Below, in pieces: positions 1-10,274 of a stretch of 64,000 nucleotides of DNA. This DNA is from Codonopsis lanceolata (Eukaryota > Streptophyta > Magnoliopsida > Asterales > Campanulaceae). Every line of letters begins with the position of its first letter. Position 1 is the stretch's first letter. The DNA is taken from the NCBI GenBank assembly GCA_013146195.2, contig CM028377.1, positions 100,896,435-100,960,434 of the forward strand, written 5' to 3'. The position numbers and the translations under genes are program-made. Below the pieces are notes generated by a model. That model worked only from the letters and a program-made list of their open reading frames with translations. It was not told where the DNA came from and ran no database searches.

Positions 1-507
1 TTGAGAACTCGAAGAAACGGAAGAAGAGTGAAGTGAAAACACCGGGAAAAATTGTGCTTTTATACCAACCCAATCACGTCGGGTCGACCCGACCAAAAAC
101 ACGCGGATCCTACCCAAACCTTTCATTGGCCGACACGTGGCGAGCACTGTGCACGAGATGACTGCAAACCGACGACGTTTCGATAATTGGACGCCGTCAC
201 ATATCGTGAAAAGTAATTACGAATGATTGCTTACGACCCCTCGAAAACCGTGCATTTAATGCATACGGCGGACCAATTTCCTAGGAAAATTCCACTAATT
301 ACTCCTTCATACATCCTCGACAGCAAAGTGGTCGACTACGAAAAAACGAACAGCCAATCGAGCAAATCCAGTAAACGACCACAAACCGAAATAAACAAAG
401 AACCGAGGAAGCCTAACGAAGATCAAAGACAGACAAATCGAGCATAAGATTTGACCAAACTTTCCAAGCTAAGGATAAATCCTCGCACTTGGAAACTCGG
501 GGGCTAT
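1..507 (+). mobile_element. 3' internal end of a Ty3/gypsy-like LTR retrotransposon
   Basis: This stretch ends in a purine-rich run (about 493-505, ...actcgggggct) directly before the TG that opens the LTR at 508. That is the usual polypurine tract plus LTR junction of plant gypsy elements. No pol domain is recognisable; the 74-codon open frame at 223-447 resembles nothing I know and is probably non-coding 3' sequence. The 5' part of the element lies outside the window. The family is inferred from the LTR, whose ctcacaccggaggg motif recurs in the gypsy element at 29673. Confidence 0.6.
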
Positions 508-1372
508 TGATGGGACCCGACCTGGGTCCCCCTACGTGGAGCGACCACATGGATTCCAGCTAGGCTTGGGCCGGTCCCACCAAAGGTCGAAGACCATTCC
601 CCAGTCGATCATCATCGACAAACATTAACTAACTAATGAAGTACCGGAAACCACTGACTGTCGATCACAATAGGCGACCATGAATAGGCGACCATTAATC
701 AACACCCGACCGCACGAGTGAGGATCACCTATGCTCGGCCGACAACTCATTTGAGATAAGACAGGTTTAGCCCGTAGCCTGTACATAGCATCCAGGTGCC
801 TTCCCCACAAGAGCCGAGCAAGCCATGCAAGCCGCTATATCTTATCGGCTTATTCAACCGCCTATAATCAATATATCACACGCAACCTGTTGACCACTCA
901 GGAACCGCCAGCAAGCCGACTAGGGAAAAGTCCCACCAGTTGGGACCCTCATACCAATCATGACTCCAAATCTAAGCTACTATAAAAAGGAAGCCTTTCC
1001 CTTCAAGAAAGGTAAGATTTACTTGATATCTAAACTTACTATATTGCTGGTGATAAAAAAGATACAAAGGGAGATTACTCTCAAAATACTTACCGGAAGC
1101 TTAAGGGAACGCCTAGCTTCGGCATACCATATATTACCCTGTTACTGACTCTCACACCGGAGGGCTGTAGCTGGGAAACCCCCAGCACCCTAACGGTAGT
1201 CTTCATTTCAGGTACTTATCAACCAATATCAACCATCAAGCCCAGATATCCTACCAGTGTTGGTACCTCCGGTACCCCTAGTCACCGACGTGACCACCAA
1301 GAGTCAGACACGTCAGCTCTGGTCCATTATGTGGACTGCCAGCATAGTCACCCCATCATTGTGGCGTGATCA
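508..1372 (+). repeat. 3' LTR of the gypsy-like element
   Basis: The LTR starts with TGATGGGACC after the polypurine tract and ends in ...gcgtgatCA. The same gcgtgatca sequence ends the LTR at 30429, where it is followed by a primer-binding site. Here no primer-binding site follows, which fits a 3' LTR joined to flanking DNA. A TATA-like box (tataaaaagg) lies at 981-990, and the motif ctcacaccggaggg lies at about 1150-1163. Length is about 865 bp. The right border is inferred from the second element and could be off by some bases. Confidence 0.6.
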
Positions 1373-1599
1373 CCAATCTTGCTTTATGTATTTCTTTCGA
1401 ATCGAGAAAAAATCTGGTGGCTATCCAATAATCCAAACCTGCATTATTTGTTGCCATTCCAAATCAATTTGAACTTTAAACCCACTAAGCTATGTTCTAT
1501 AGGATCATACTTCTGTATTCTGATTATCAGTGACCTATGTTTGGTAGTGCTGCTGGCCCGTCTTTCTCACTATTAACAAGATAAATTTTCATTATTTTT

Positions 1600-1750
1600 T
1601 TGGGCATCACAATGAAATTGGGCACCACAATTTGGGCATCGCAATACAAATATTGGGCATCACAATATAAAAATCCTTGCCCAAATTTGGGCATCATAAT
1701 ACAAAAATTGGGTATCACAATGTCAAAATGGGCATCGCAACAATTGCAAG
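1600..1750 (+). repeat. degenerate minisatellite, gggcatcacaat core
   Basis: About seven units begin gggcatcacaat, gggcaccacaat, gggcatcgcaat and similar, spaced roughly 14-35 bp and most often about 21 bp. Similar catcaca/gcatt words recur more loosely at 2165-2280. The ggcatc core is also found in the minisatellites inside the two Pack-MULEs (20535-20672 and 26755-27150), though the surrounding unit differs. Confidence 0.65.
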
Positions 1751-2840
1751 AGTGACATTTTCTTCACCATTAGCCATTTGAACATCCTGGTGGGTAATCC
1801 ATCACGTACGTGAATTTCCCCACCCTCCCAAGTTGTAGTATTGTTTATTTTCTAGTTTTCTGACCGCACCAAACACAAATTATTACTTTTCCAAACTTTT
1901 GTGGTAGGTAGAGCCATATGAATCGACATGTCTAACCGTACCTCAATTCCAGTTGGAAATCCATGAGCTATATCAAGTACATGGGTTGTGATTGGTGGGC
2001 GGGTCCTCGTAGAGATTTGAGATGGTTTCCCTACTGGAGCTTCCGATGCAACTGTTAAATGTGATCTTAAATAGAAAAGGGGGGTTGACTCTTGTGAGAG
2101 TTGCGAAGGAGAAATTCTATTCATAGAAAAAGAGCCTATGGCACAAGAATCAGAGCCTACGACGCAAGCATCACAACTCCAAGAAAGGTACGATGCAGAA
2201 AATACGGCATCACAAGAGAGGTATACCATGCCAAAAATACGGGCATTGCAAAACTCTGATGCAACCATCGCAAGCACCACATTTTCTACAAAGTAGAGTC
2301 GGGGAGCAAGATCAGTTGTTGTTGAGTTTTCAGGCTTACTTCCTGCACGAGATGGTTCATTTTCATGGGGACCATAACAAATAAACAAAGGTTTGAGTTA
2401 ATGGATCTGAGTATTAGAGGTTTCTTAAATGAGAAGAAGAGGTGTAAGCTGTGATCAGGAACCACCATTTGAAGCGATGAAAATCTTCTCTATTTGTTAC
2501 TTGAACTCATGTATACCTATTTTTAAGTCATGATTACAGTAGTAGCTTATTTTTGTTTCAACACTCGATTTCGTTCCTGTGACTATGACACGGTAACATT
2601 ATATGATCATTGTATACTTGAAATTAATTTATAAGGTTAATGTATATTTGAAGTCTCGTAAGGGATGAATAAGCCTAAATGACACAAAATAATGAAATAA
2701 TAATTAGTCATAATTCATTTATTTAGTAAGAAAACTAATAATGAAATGTTGTAATTTTACAAAGAGAAATTTGAAATGTAGCAACAATGTTTTATCCTTT
2801 CAGCAAGTAATATAATACTCATTTTGTCCTAAAATGAGGT
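1750..2840. other. unassigned sequence, probably degraded transposon
   Basis: A 178-codon open frame on the minus strand (1852-2388) and shorter frames on the plus strand overlap here. None shows a domain I recognise. Composition is more balanced than in the AT-rich neighbours, so this may be an old transposon or gene fragment. From about 2490 to 2840 the DNA becomes AT-rich with no feature. Confidence 0.3.
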
Positions 2841-2841
2841 T

Positions 2842-3194
2842 CTAATTTTAAACGACCTAACAAGGGCAGCAAACTCCTTCACACATGGGCGAACAGTGGA
2901 TCTTTGATACCAACAATTCCTATACTGGTATACCCTGAAGCTGGAATTGGAGTATCAGAGGATTTTCAGTTCTATGTAAGCAAGACAGAGTTCGGAGAGC
3001 TTCACCAGCAAACTGATCAATTGTAACCGTGAGATGGTTAAGGGATGATCCGTCTGTGAGACAACTTCACCATTTACATTGATCACCTTGTCACATGCAA
3101 CCAAAATTATTTCTGAAGCACCTTTACATTGAGCTCTTAGTCCCCTTTCAGGAAGCTCCAGCACTACTCCCATTCGCTTAGTAAACAAAATCAT
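2842..3194 (-). pseudogene. autoinhibited Ca2+-ATPase (ACA type, P2B) fragment
   Basis: Read on the minus strand, 3194-2955 gives KRMGVVLELPERGLR, CKGASEII and ACDKVINVNGEVV. This is the nucleotide-binding domain of plant autoinhibited Ca2+-ATPases, including the KGA motif that contacts ATP. After the first stretch the match continues only by changing frame: IDQFAGEALRTL, then LCLAYIEL, then YTSIGIVGIKDPL and VKEFAALVRS down to about 2842. At least three frameshifts are needed, so it cannot encode a pump. Only about 115 residues of a protein usually near 1,000 residues long are present; the phosphorylation site, membrane helices and calmodulin-binding N-terminus are absent. The intact enzyme exports Ca2+ from the cytosol. 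Family assignment is confident; the member (ACA1/2/7-like) is a guess. Confidence 0.85.
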
Positions 3195-4440
3195 TTAAGT
3201 AATGTTTGCACAAAAAAAAAAAACAAAACAAAAAAAAGAATCAGCAAAGGGATGTGAGCCGAGTATCTTGTTCAATCATAGCCATAATCTAACCCAATAT
3301 AGCCAGTTGAATTTCTAATCAAACAAGGTTAGGTAAAAAAAGAGAGAGGAATCAAATTAAAGAACCAAATCGAAGAAGAAGAAAAAACCAAGTTTAAGCC
3401 AAAGAAAATTAACTGACCATATAAAAAAAGATGTTTGCCTCAAGCAAGCTGTTAAGCCATCATGCATTTTGGACTCCATCTTATCACCAACTGGATGAGG
3501 GAAAAAAAGGTGACGTAACAAAAACTTCAATCATACATGGCCAAAGTTCTCCGTGGTGGGGGTGAATTTGTTTAACAAATGGGAAAGAATAAAAGGAAAA
3601 AGATAACGTAGGCGACTCCCACTAAAATACATATATTAAGAACAAAGGGATATCTAACCAAGGCACAACAATGGGCAATAACAATATCATAAAAAGGAAA
3701 AAAAACACTTGAAGCAAAGACACGAATCCAAACAAATGCAGTACTAAAATTATTGTCTCTATATCTCCCCTCTCCACCCACAAATATGTAATAAAGAAGT
3801 TGTAGTAAAATTGCCTTAACTAAGTAGAAAGTCTTAATCAAAATAGGAAAGAACCTAATGACAAAGTCAACTCTCAGAAAAGAAAAAAATTTGGAACATA
3901 GAGAGTCAACCGGTCAACTGGGTATGACTTAGGGAAGCTAAAATGATGAGAGAAAAGGGAAACCAAAAACAACTACTTCAGTCTAAACAAGATACAAATT
4001 TTACACTTGCACAAAAGTGGTTATTATTAATTGAAATAGAGAAGCAGGCTAAAGGGATCCCCATAGGCCACAACAACACATGGTCTCTTTTACTGAATTC
4101 AAATTAGTTTCATAAATAGTTAAAATATAGCACATGTCCTATTTATATTAGTAAGTTGACTTCTAATGTGCGTTAGTAAAACAACAGCTCAACTTCTAAT
4201 ACTCTCTTAAGCATAAAATTGAACATTTGAGATGCAAAAAAAAATTGAATTGTAGAACAATAATTTAACGAAATCAAAAAATTGGATTGAAAGATTACAT
4301 CAATATTCTCCGAAAGTGGTGTGAGTGAGAAAGAGCAGAGCACACACCCTTAAGCATCATATTTTAGCCTCTATCGTCAAAAAATTGCCTTTCTTCAAAG
4401 TTTAGTTATAACAAAAGTTGTAGTCTTAGGTGTAAGGACA
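3195..4440. other. intergenic, A-rich, no gene seen
   Basis: A-rich sequence with homopolymer runs. The 89-codon frame on the minus strand at 3572-3841 is hydrophobic low-complexity translation with no recognisable domain. No transposon ends were seen. Confidence 0.5.
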
Positions 4441-4985
4441 AGTCCAATGGTGATACTTGCCTTTAAGTATCATAACCAAATTTTGATACGTATTGGTAAC
4501 ATACTATTCATGAGTATCAAATAATCATCTTCAACCATAGATATAAAAAATTGATATAATAATAATTTTGAAAAAATTATATCCAACTTATATCATAATA
4601 TAAAAACAAAATTAAAATATTAATATACAATAATTTACCAACACATATTAATTATGACATAGATATATGGTCAAAATGAATGGTATTAAAATTATGTGTG
4701 GTACTAGGGGAGACATCAAATTTGGTACCTTCCCTAATATTACACCATATTTTGAAACTTTTTACTTTAACCATTTGAGAGCCTACTACTCTTATATAGA
4801 TATCAAAATTTAGTTTTGACCTAAAGAAAAATGTTAATTTTATAGTCTTTATTAGGTATACTTGTTAAGGTATCTCATACAATAAAAATATACCTTCTAC
4901 TTCAAAAGTAAAATGAAATCGCTAAAACATTACGAAGGATCATGCTAAAAAATGAAATCACTTTAACAAGGTATAATAAATAGGC
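4441..4985. other. AT-rich segment, possibly a small transposon
   Basis: It begins ggacaagtccaatggtgat, a phrase like the edges of some plant MITEs, and holds repeated ggtat/tatcaa words. I could not pair it with a matching inverted end, so no element is called. Confidence 0.25.
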
Positions 4986-4995
4986 AAATACTTAA

Positions 4996-5122
4996 GTAAG
5001 ACGATCTTACATCATTTTTTGTAAGACATATCCTATTTACCCAACTCACCGCTTGTTGATGGGATGAGCTGTGACAGATTGATGTTTCGTGTTACAAATT
5101 AAAATCTGTAAAACCGTCTTAC
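4996..5122. mobile_element. small inverted-repeat element (gtaagac...gtcttac type)
   Basis: The edges are gtaagacgatcttac (4996-5010) and gtaaaaccgtcttac (about 5108-5122). Each is nearly palindromic and the two are inverted copies of each other. The 127-bp length and lack of coding sequence fit a MITE. No clear target-site duplication was seen. Confidence 0.5.
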
Positions 5123-5285
5123 ATAAAACTTACTCCAATAAATATGGGTGGCGCTAATACCCCCCAAAAATAATTTATACACTCCTTCAATTTAATTACA
5201 AAAATGTCATGAATAGAAAGTCTAAATATCCTTTAGAGTAAATACCCCTTCAATTTCTCTCAATATCGTGTCAGGTTTGGCGGGC

Positions 5286-5351
5286 TTGATGGAACACATT
5301 GAGTTATGTTTGGCAAAGGTGAGTCAAACACTACTCAATGTGTTCCATCAA
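5286..5351. repeat. perfect 19-bp hairpin
   Basis: The arm ttgatggaacacattgagt (5286-5304) is matched exactly by its reverse complement at 5333-5351, with a 28-nt loop. It lies in non-coding DNA between two MITE-like elements. It may be a relic of a fold-back element; no function can be read from the sequence. Confidence 0.75.
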
Positions 5352-5647
5352 CCCACTCGAACACTAATGTGATGTTCGTTTGGCCGAACAATTCCTTAGC
5401 TGATTATTACTAAAATATTCGACAAACTAGTACCGAACACAACCAACATAACCAAAATTGAAATTTGAGTACTTGATTTTTGTTGACCAAATTGAAACCT
5501 AGGTTTTGAATTTTCTTGTTTTTCTCAACTTGGTTTTTTTGTGAATTTTGCTGAAAGAAATTGGGAGGGTGGGTGTAAGAGACAAGAAATTAGGATATGT
5601 TGTGTGTCTGGGTTTAACAAAAAGAAAAGAAGAAAAGTAGGTATTTT

Positions 5648-5756
5648 GTTAGATCATCTTACGGATCCTAATTCGTAAGACCTCCCTATTTCGCAGTTTA
5701 ATCCACCAACATACGGTGGGTCGGGTTAGTGAGATTTATAAGATCGTCTTTCCTAA
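5648..5756. mobile_element. second gtaagac/gtcttac-type element (degenerate)
   Basis: Edges gatcatcttac (about 5653) and ataagatcgtctt (about 5740) resemble those of the element at 4996-5122, with internal attcgtaagacctccctatt. It lies directly upstream of the Copia insertion. Pairing is imperfect. Confidence 0.35.
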
Positions 5757-5817
5757 GTTTTTACCTTATACAAAAGAGTGAGAAACAAGAGAAAAGGGAC
5801 TGGATGGAGAAGGAATG

Positions 5818-6664
5818 TGTAAGTGATGGCTGGGCCTGTTTGGGCAGCCCACTTGTGAAGCCCAAACCCAAGCAACCCAGAAATCCCTTTAGCTTCAGCC
5901 CGCCCCATTCCCCTCTCTGTTTTCGGTTGCAGCCGCTGTTGTTGTTTGCGATCTTTGCGGTTTAGGTGTATTTTTGGGTGTTGCTTCCTTTGACCCCGAA
6001 AATCCGGCAGATTCCATCCTTTGTTCCTGTCAACTCGTTGATTGCTCCTCGTCTCTGATTCTTCGCGGTTGATTGCCTTGGCTGTGCATATATATACTCC
6101 CTCAGTCCGCCCCTCTTTGAGACGCCATAGACAACACGGCATACCCCATTGGTAACAACCTTCTGATCTTTCTCTTGTGTTCATTCTCTTCTGCTTCTTC
6201 TTCTCTGCTGTGAGTGGTGAGGTTAGCTGTGAAGGGAGATTGTGTTCTCGAGGTCTCTGATTCGAGGGTTCTGTGAGGGGGTTAATCGGGTTCTTGGGAT
6301 TCTGTTGGAAGGCTTGGGTTGGTCTTCATTGTGAGAAAACCTTGGAACTGCGTGGACGTTGTCCCTTTGGTCCGTGAACTCGGTGGTTGGACCGTCTGTT
6401 ATACTTGGTGTATAACATTGTGTTGTGGGGATCTGAGCCTAGGCAACCATAAGCCCTAGACAGATCGAGTTAGGCTTCGGCCAAGGATACTCAAGTTGTT
6501 CTCATATTAACATGTTATTCTATATTTCAGTCTAACATTGTTTTGCAGTTAGAGCTTGCGTTAATTAATGTTGGTGGCTGAATCTTTGGGTAATCTAAAA
6601 ACACAACTTGGATAGCTTGTTTGTGCTTTGCTTCAGTTTTGGTCAGTAGAATAGAAACAAAACA
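5818..6664 (+). repeat. 5' LTR of the Copia element
   Basis: It runs from TGTAAGTGATGG to ...gaaacaaaaCA (847 bp) and matches the 3' LTR at 9436-10269 along its whole length. The last part (from about 6400) differs only by a few substitutions. The part at 5992-6352 differs by many one- or two-base indels (see findings). Confidence 0.95.
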
Positions 6665-6681
6665 GTCGTATCAGAGCTTGG
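6665..6681 (+). promoter_or_regulatory. primer-binding site, initiator tRNA-Met type
   Basis: The sequence gtcgtatcagagcttgg directly follows the 5' LTR. It matches the TGGTATCAGAGC complement of plant initiator tRNA-Met, with one or two mismatches. This is the usual priming site for minus-strand DNA synthesis in Copia elements. Confidence 0.85.
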
Positions 6682-6956
6682 TTTGTGTACTGACAAACGG
6701 TGGAGCTGCTTTCAATCCAAAGGTAGAAATCACAGTCAGTGATTTATGGGTATCGTGTTCCAAACTTAAACTTTTTACTTAGTTTCTAGTTGGTGAAACT
6801 TGTGTTTAAGTTTTTAGTTGTTTGGATTGATTACGTTCATATTGCTTCCATTGTGCATTGTTGTTTGATTAGTAATATTCTGATTTAAAAAGTTTTTCCA
6901 TAAACTTTTTGGGTGATTTAAAAAAAATATATAAAAAATTACTTTGTGTGATTTTG

Positions 6957-6990
<34 letters not shown>

Positions 6991-7017
6991 AAATAGTTCT
7001 GTGTTGGTTTTCCAAAA

Positions 7018-8106
7018 ATGGCAAACTCGTCATCATCCTATAATTTGGTACCCTTTGATGGGAAAACGGATTTTTCTATTTGGTAACAGAAAATGAAGGG
7101 CATTTTGATAAAGGAAAAAGTCTTTAAAGCTATAACTTTAAAATTTTCTGAAAATGAAAAATCGGACGATAGGACTGAAATGGACGAGTCGGCTTATTAT
7201 TCCATACTTTTGAACTTGAATGACTCAGTGATAAGGAAGGTTGGTAAACTTGGATCTGCTAAAGAACTTTGGGATAGGCTAGAAGAACTTTATTATGAAA
7301 AATCGTTACCTAGCAAATTATATCTCTTGGAACAGTTTTTTCGATTCAAACTAGACCTTGATAAAGACATGGAGGATAATATCGATGTTTTCACTAAGTT
7401 AGTTCAAGACATTAAGCAAACCGGGGATAAAAACATTGATGATTACACTGCTATTGTTCTTTTAAATGGTATTCCTGATTCTTATGCTGACGTGAAATCT
7501 GCTATTAAGTATGGTAGGGATGATATCCCACTTGATAAGGTGATTGTTGGGTTAAAAAGCAAAGAATTAGATTTAAAAGTAAATAGGGGTAAATCTCAAG
7601 CCGGTGAGGTTCATATGGTAAGAGGAAGACAACATGATAGGAACAATGGTCAAAATGGTGAAGAACAAAATCATGGTCAAAATCAGAATTATGGAAACAA
7701 CGGGGGTAGAAGGGGTAGAAGCCAATAGTAGGTCTAAGAATGGATCTAAGAAAAGACTCGCTACAAGCGCGGTGAATCTGGTCATTTTAAGAAGGATTGC
7801 ACAAATCCTAAAAAGAAAAGTCAAAATCAGAATCATGATAATCAAAAGGATTGTAATTTGGCCTTGTGTGAAGATGGTGGTGATGTTTTTATGGTAACGG
7901 AGTCTTGTGAAACCAAAGTGAATTATGTGAACTCTATTTCTGCATATATGAATGAGTGGGTTATAGATTCTGCGTGTGCGTTTCACATGACACCTTTTAA
8001 AAATGTTTTTCTTCATACAAAGATGTGGAAACTAGAAGCTGTTTCCTTGGCTAATGGTAAGAATTGTAAAATTCTTTGGAATTGGCAATGTGTGCTTGAA
8101 ATTTGA
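7018..8106 (+). pseudogene. Copia gag with degraded zinc knuckle and protease
   Basis: The ATG at 7018 opens SSSYNLVPFDGKTDFSIW, a Copia gag start, then meets TAA at codon 23 (7084-7086; the position usually holds Gln, so CAA to TAA is likely). The frame continues from 7093 to 7728 as a gag capsid domain (WDRLEELYYEKSL; FTKLVQDIKQTGD; LLNGIPDSY) and ends in several stops. In the same frame at 7759-7800 lies a CCHC knuckle in which the first two Cys are Arg (RYKRGESGHFKKDC). The protease site at about 7957-7980 reads WVIDSACAFHMTP instead of the usual D-S-G-A/S. Gag would form the particle and the protease would cut the polyprotein; neither is expected to work. Confidence 0.88.
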
Positions 8107-9171
8107 TTCTGGGTATAATTTGACTTTGGAAAATGTTAGACACGTGCCTGATTTGTGTAATAATCCGATCTCGTGTGCATCATTGGAAGATGATGGGTTA
8201 GAGGGTAGATGGGGAAGGGGTGAGATGAAAATTCTAAAAGATAACTTGGTTATTTTCAAAGCTGGAAAACGGCGAAACCTATATGTGTGTGATCTTTGCT
8301 CTGTGTCTTTTATTGAGAATCATGCAAATGTTGTTAAGAGTGATAAAACAAATTTGATGAATAAAAGCCTTGGACATCATAGGTTTAGTTTTCCACCTCC
8401 CTCCCTAGAGAAATACTCTATAAAAATTCCTTGAGTTGATCCATGTGGATGCTGTGGGTCCTTTGTTACCCACTCATGGTGGGAATAGGTTCTTTCTGTC
8501 TATCGTTGATGACTTCTCACGAAAAGTCTGGATAGTTTTATTGAAAGAGAAAACTGAAGTTTTTGAAAAATTTAGAACTTGGAAGATTTTAATTGAAAAT
8601 CAAACCGGTATGAAAATTAAAAGGCTTAGGACGGATAGTGGGTTGGAGTTTTGCAACTGTGAGTTTGAGAGATTTTGCGCCGATAGTGGGATTGACCATC
8701 AAAAATCTATCCCTTGTAGCCCTCATCAGAATGAGGTTGTTGTGCGTATGATTCAGACTTTGCTAGGACGTGCAAGGGTCATGCTTGCCACGTCAGGTCT
8801 TTCCAAATGTTTTTGGGGAGAGGCAGTTGTGTGTGCCGCCTATGTCATTAATAGGTCTCCTATCCCGCCTAATGGGAGATGTCACGAGGTGTGTTTTCCG
8901 GTGGAGAAGTTCTTTTCAAAATTTTAGAGTTTTCGGTTGTGCTGCTTATATTCATTGAAAGAACAACACTTTTGAACCGAGACCGGTTAGGTGTGTCTTC
9001 TTAGGGTACGCGGAGGGTGAGAAAGGTTATAAATTATGGTTAAAAGAGAAACCAGGTTTTGAAACAATCATTAGTAGAGATATTATCTTTAATGAGAATG
9101 AGTTTCCTTGCTTAAATGAACCTGTTCCCCCTCCCCCGGCTCCAAATATGGTGGAGCAACCCTTGTTGTGA
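8107..9171 (+). pseudogene. Copia integrase region, frameshifted
   Basis: The GAG-pre-integrase piece (around 8365, LGHH) is followed by an integrase core in the frame 8436-8927. The first two acidic residues of the DDE triad are visible (SIVDDFSRKVW and RTDSGLEF). The usual QNGVAERKNRTL segment with the catalytic Glu reads QNEVVVRMIQTLL, so that Glu is replaced. After another frameshift come RVFGCAAYIH, then a stop, then RPVRCVFLGYAEGEKGYK and NENEFPCLNEPVPPP to about 9171. Sequence resembling RT (for example YVDD) is absent before the 3' LTR. Integrase would join element cDNA to host DNA; this copy is dead. Confidence 0.88.
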
Positions 9172-9435
9172 GTTCTCTTGTTATGATGTATGATTCGTGT
9201 GGATTGTTGTTATTGCCTTGAAAATCCTCGACTTACTTTGTGTTTGTTGTGGTGTCTCTTTTTTTCTTACTTTGTGTTAGAATAAGTTAGATTTGATGCT
9301 TACTTTGTGTTTGCTTTCGGGTGTTCTTGTTTCCTACTTTGTGTTGGAACAAGTTCCGTGTATAGGCTATGATGTACCCCACTTGTGTCCATGAGTTCAA
9401 TGTGATTGACCCGGTACTTGTTCCAAGGTGGAGAT
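9172..9435 (+). other. Copia 3' non-coding region with polypurine tract
   Basis: The words tactttgtgtt recur about four times between 9233 and 9350. The run aaggtggagat (about 9425-9435) directly before the LTR start TGTAAG is the polypurine tract that primes plus-strand synthesis. This junction replaces the missing RT/RNase H, so a large internal deletion ended near 9171. Confidence 0.75.
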
Positions 9436-10269
9436 TGTAAGTGATGGCTGGGCCTGTTTGGGCAGCCCACTTGTGAAGCCCAAACCCAAGCAACCCAGAA
9501 ATCCCTTTAGCTTCAGCCCGCCCCATTCCCCTCTCTGTTTTCGGTTGCAGCCGCTGTTGTTGTTTGCGATCTTTGCGGTTTAGGTGTATTTTTGGGTGTT
9601 GCTTCCTTTGACCCGAAAATCGGCAGATTCCATCCTTTGTTCCATCAACTCGTTGATTGCTCCTCGTCTCGATTCTTCGCGGTTGATTGCCTTGGCGTGC
9701 ATATATATACTCCTCATCCGCCCCCTTTGAGACGCCATAGACAACACGGCATACCCCATTGGTAACAACCCTTCGATCTCTCTTGTGTTCATTCTCTTAC
9801 GCTTCTTCTTCTCGCTGTGAGTGGTGAGGTTAGGCTGTGAAGGGAGATTGTGTTCTCGAGGTCTCGATTCGAGGGTTACGTGAGGGGTTAATCGGGTTCT
9901 TGGGATTACGTTGGAAGGCTTGGGTTGGTCTTCATTGTGAGAAAACCTTGGAAGCGTGGACGTTGTCCCTTTGGTCTGTGAACTCGGTGGTTGGACTGGT
10001 CTGTTATACTTGGTGTATAACATTGTGTTGTGGGGATCTGAGCCTAGGCAACCATAAGCCCTAGACAGATCGAGTTAGGCTTCGGCCAAGGATACTCAAG
10101 TTGTTCTCATATTAACCTGTTATTCTATATTTCAGTCTAACATTGTTTTGCAGTTAGAGCTTGCGTTAATTAATGTTGGTGACTGAATATTTGGGTAATC
10201 TGAAAACACAACTTGGATAGCTTGCTTGTGCTTTGCTTCAGTTTTGGTCAGTAGAATAGAAACATAACA
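9436..10269 (+). repeat. 3' LTR of the Copia element
   Basis: It runs from TGTAAGTGATGG to ...gaaacataaCA (834 bp), followed by the TSD gaatg. The first 165 bp or so equal the 5' LTR. At 9610-9957 it differs by a cluster of small indels; after that it differs by a handful of substitutions. Confidence 0.95.
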
Positions 10270-10274
10270 GAATG

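Larger units (their letters stand above)
5818..10269 (+). mobile_element. complete Copia-type LTR retrotransposon lacking RT/RNase H
   Basis: Two LTRs bound a 2.77-kb internal region, and the whole is flanked by the identical 5-bp target-site duplication gaatg (5813-5817 and 10270-10274). Order is LTR, primer-binding site, gag, protease, integrase, polypurine tract, LTR. The gag-PR-IN order before any RT is Copia-like. The reverse transcriptase and RNase H expected after integrase are missing: sequence goes from the integrase C-terminal region (about 9171) through 260 bp of non-coding DNA to the polypurine tract. Stops and frameshifts also break gag and pol. It cannot move without proteins supplied by another element. 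Confidence 0.93.

Noticed and set aside
1852..2388. 178-codon minus-strand frame
   Set aside because: No recognisable domain, overlaps frames on the other strand of similar quality; kept only as unassigned sequence.
5753..6184. 143-codon minus-strand frame
   Set aside because: Antisense of the Copia 5' LTR; the equivalent in the 3' LTR is broken by indels.
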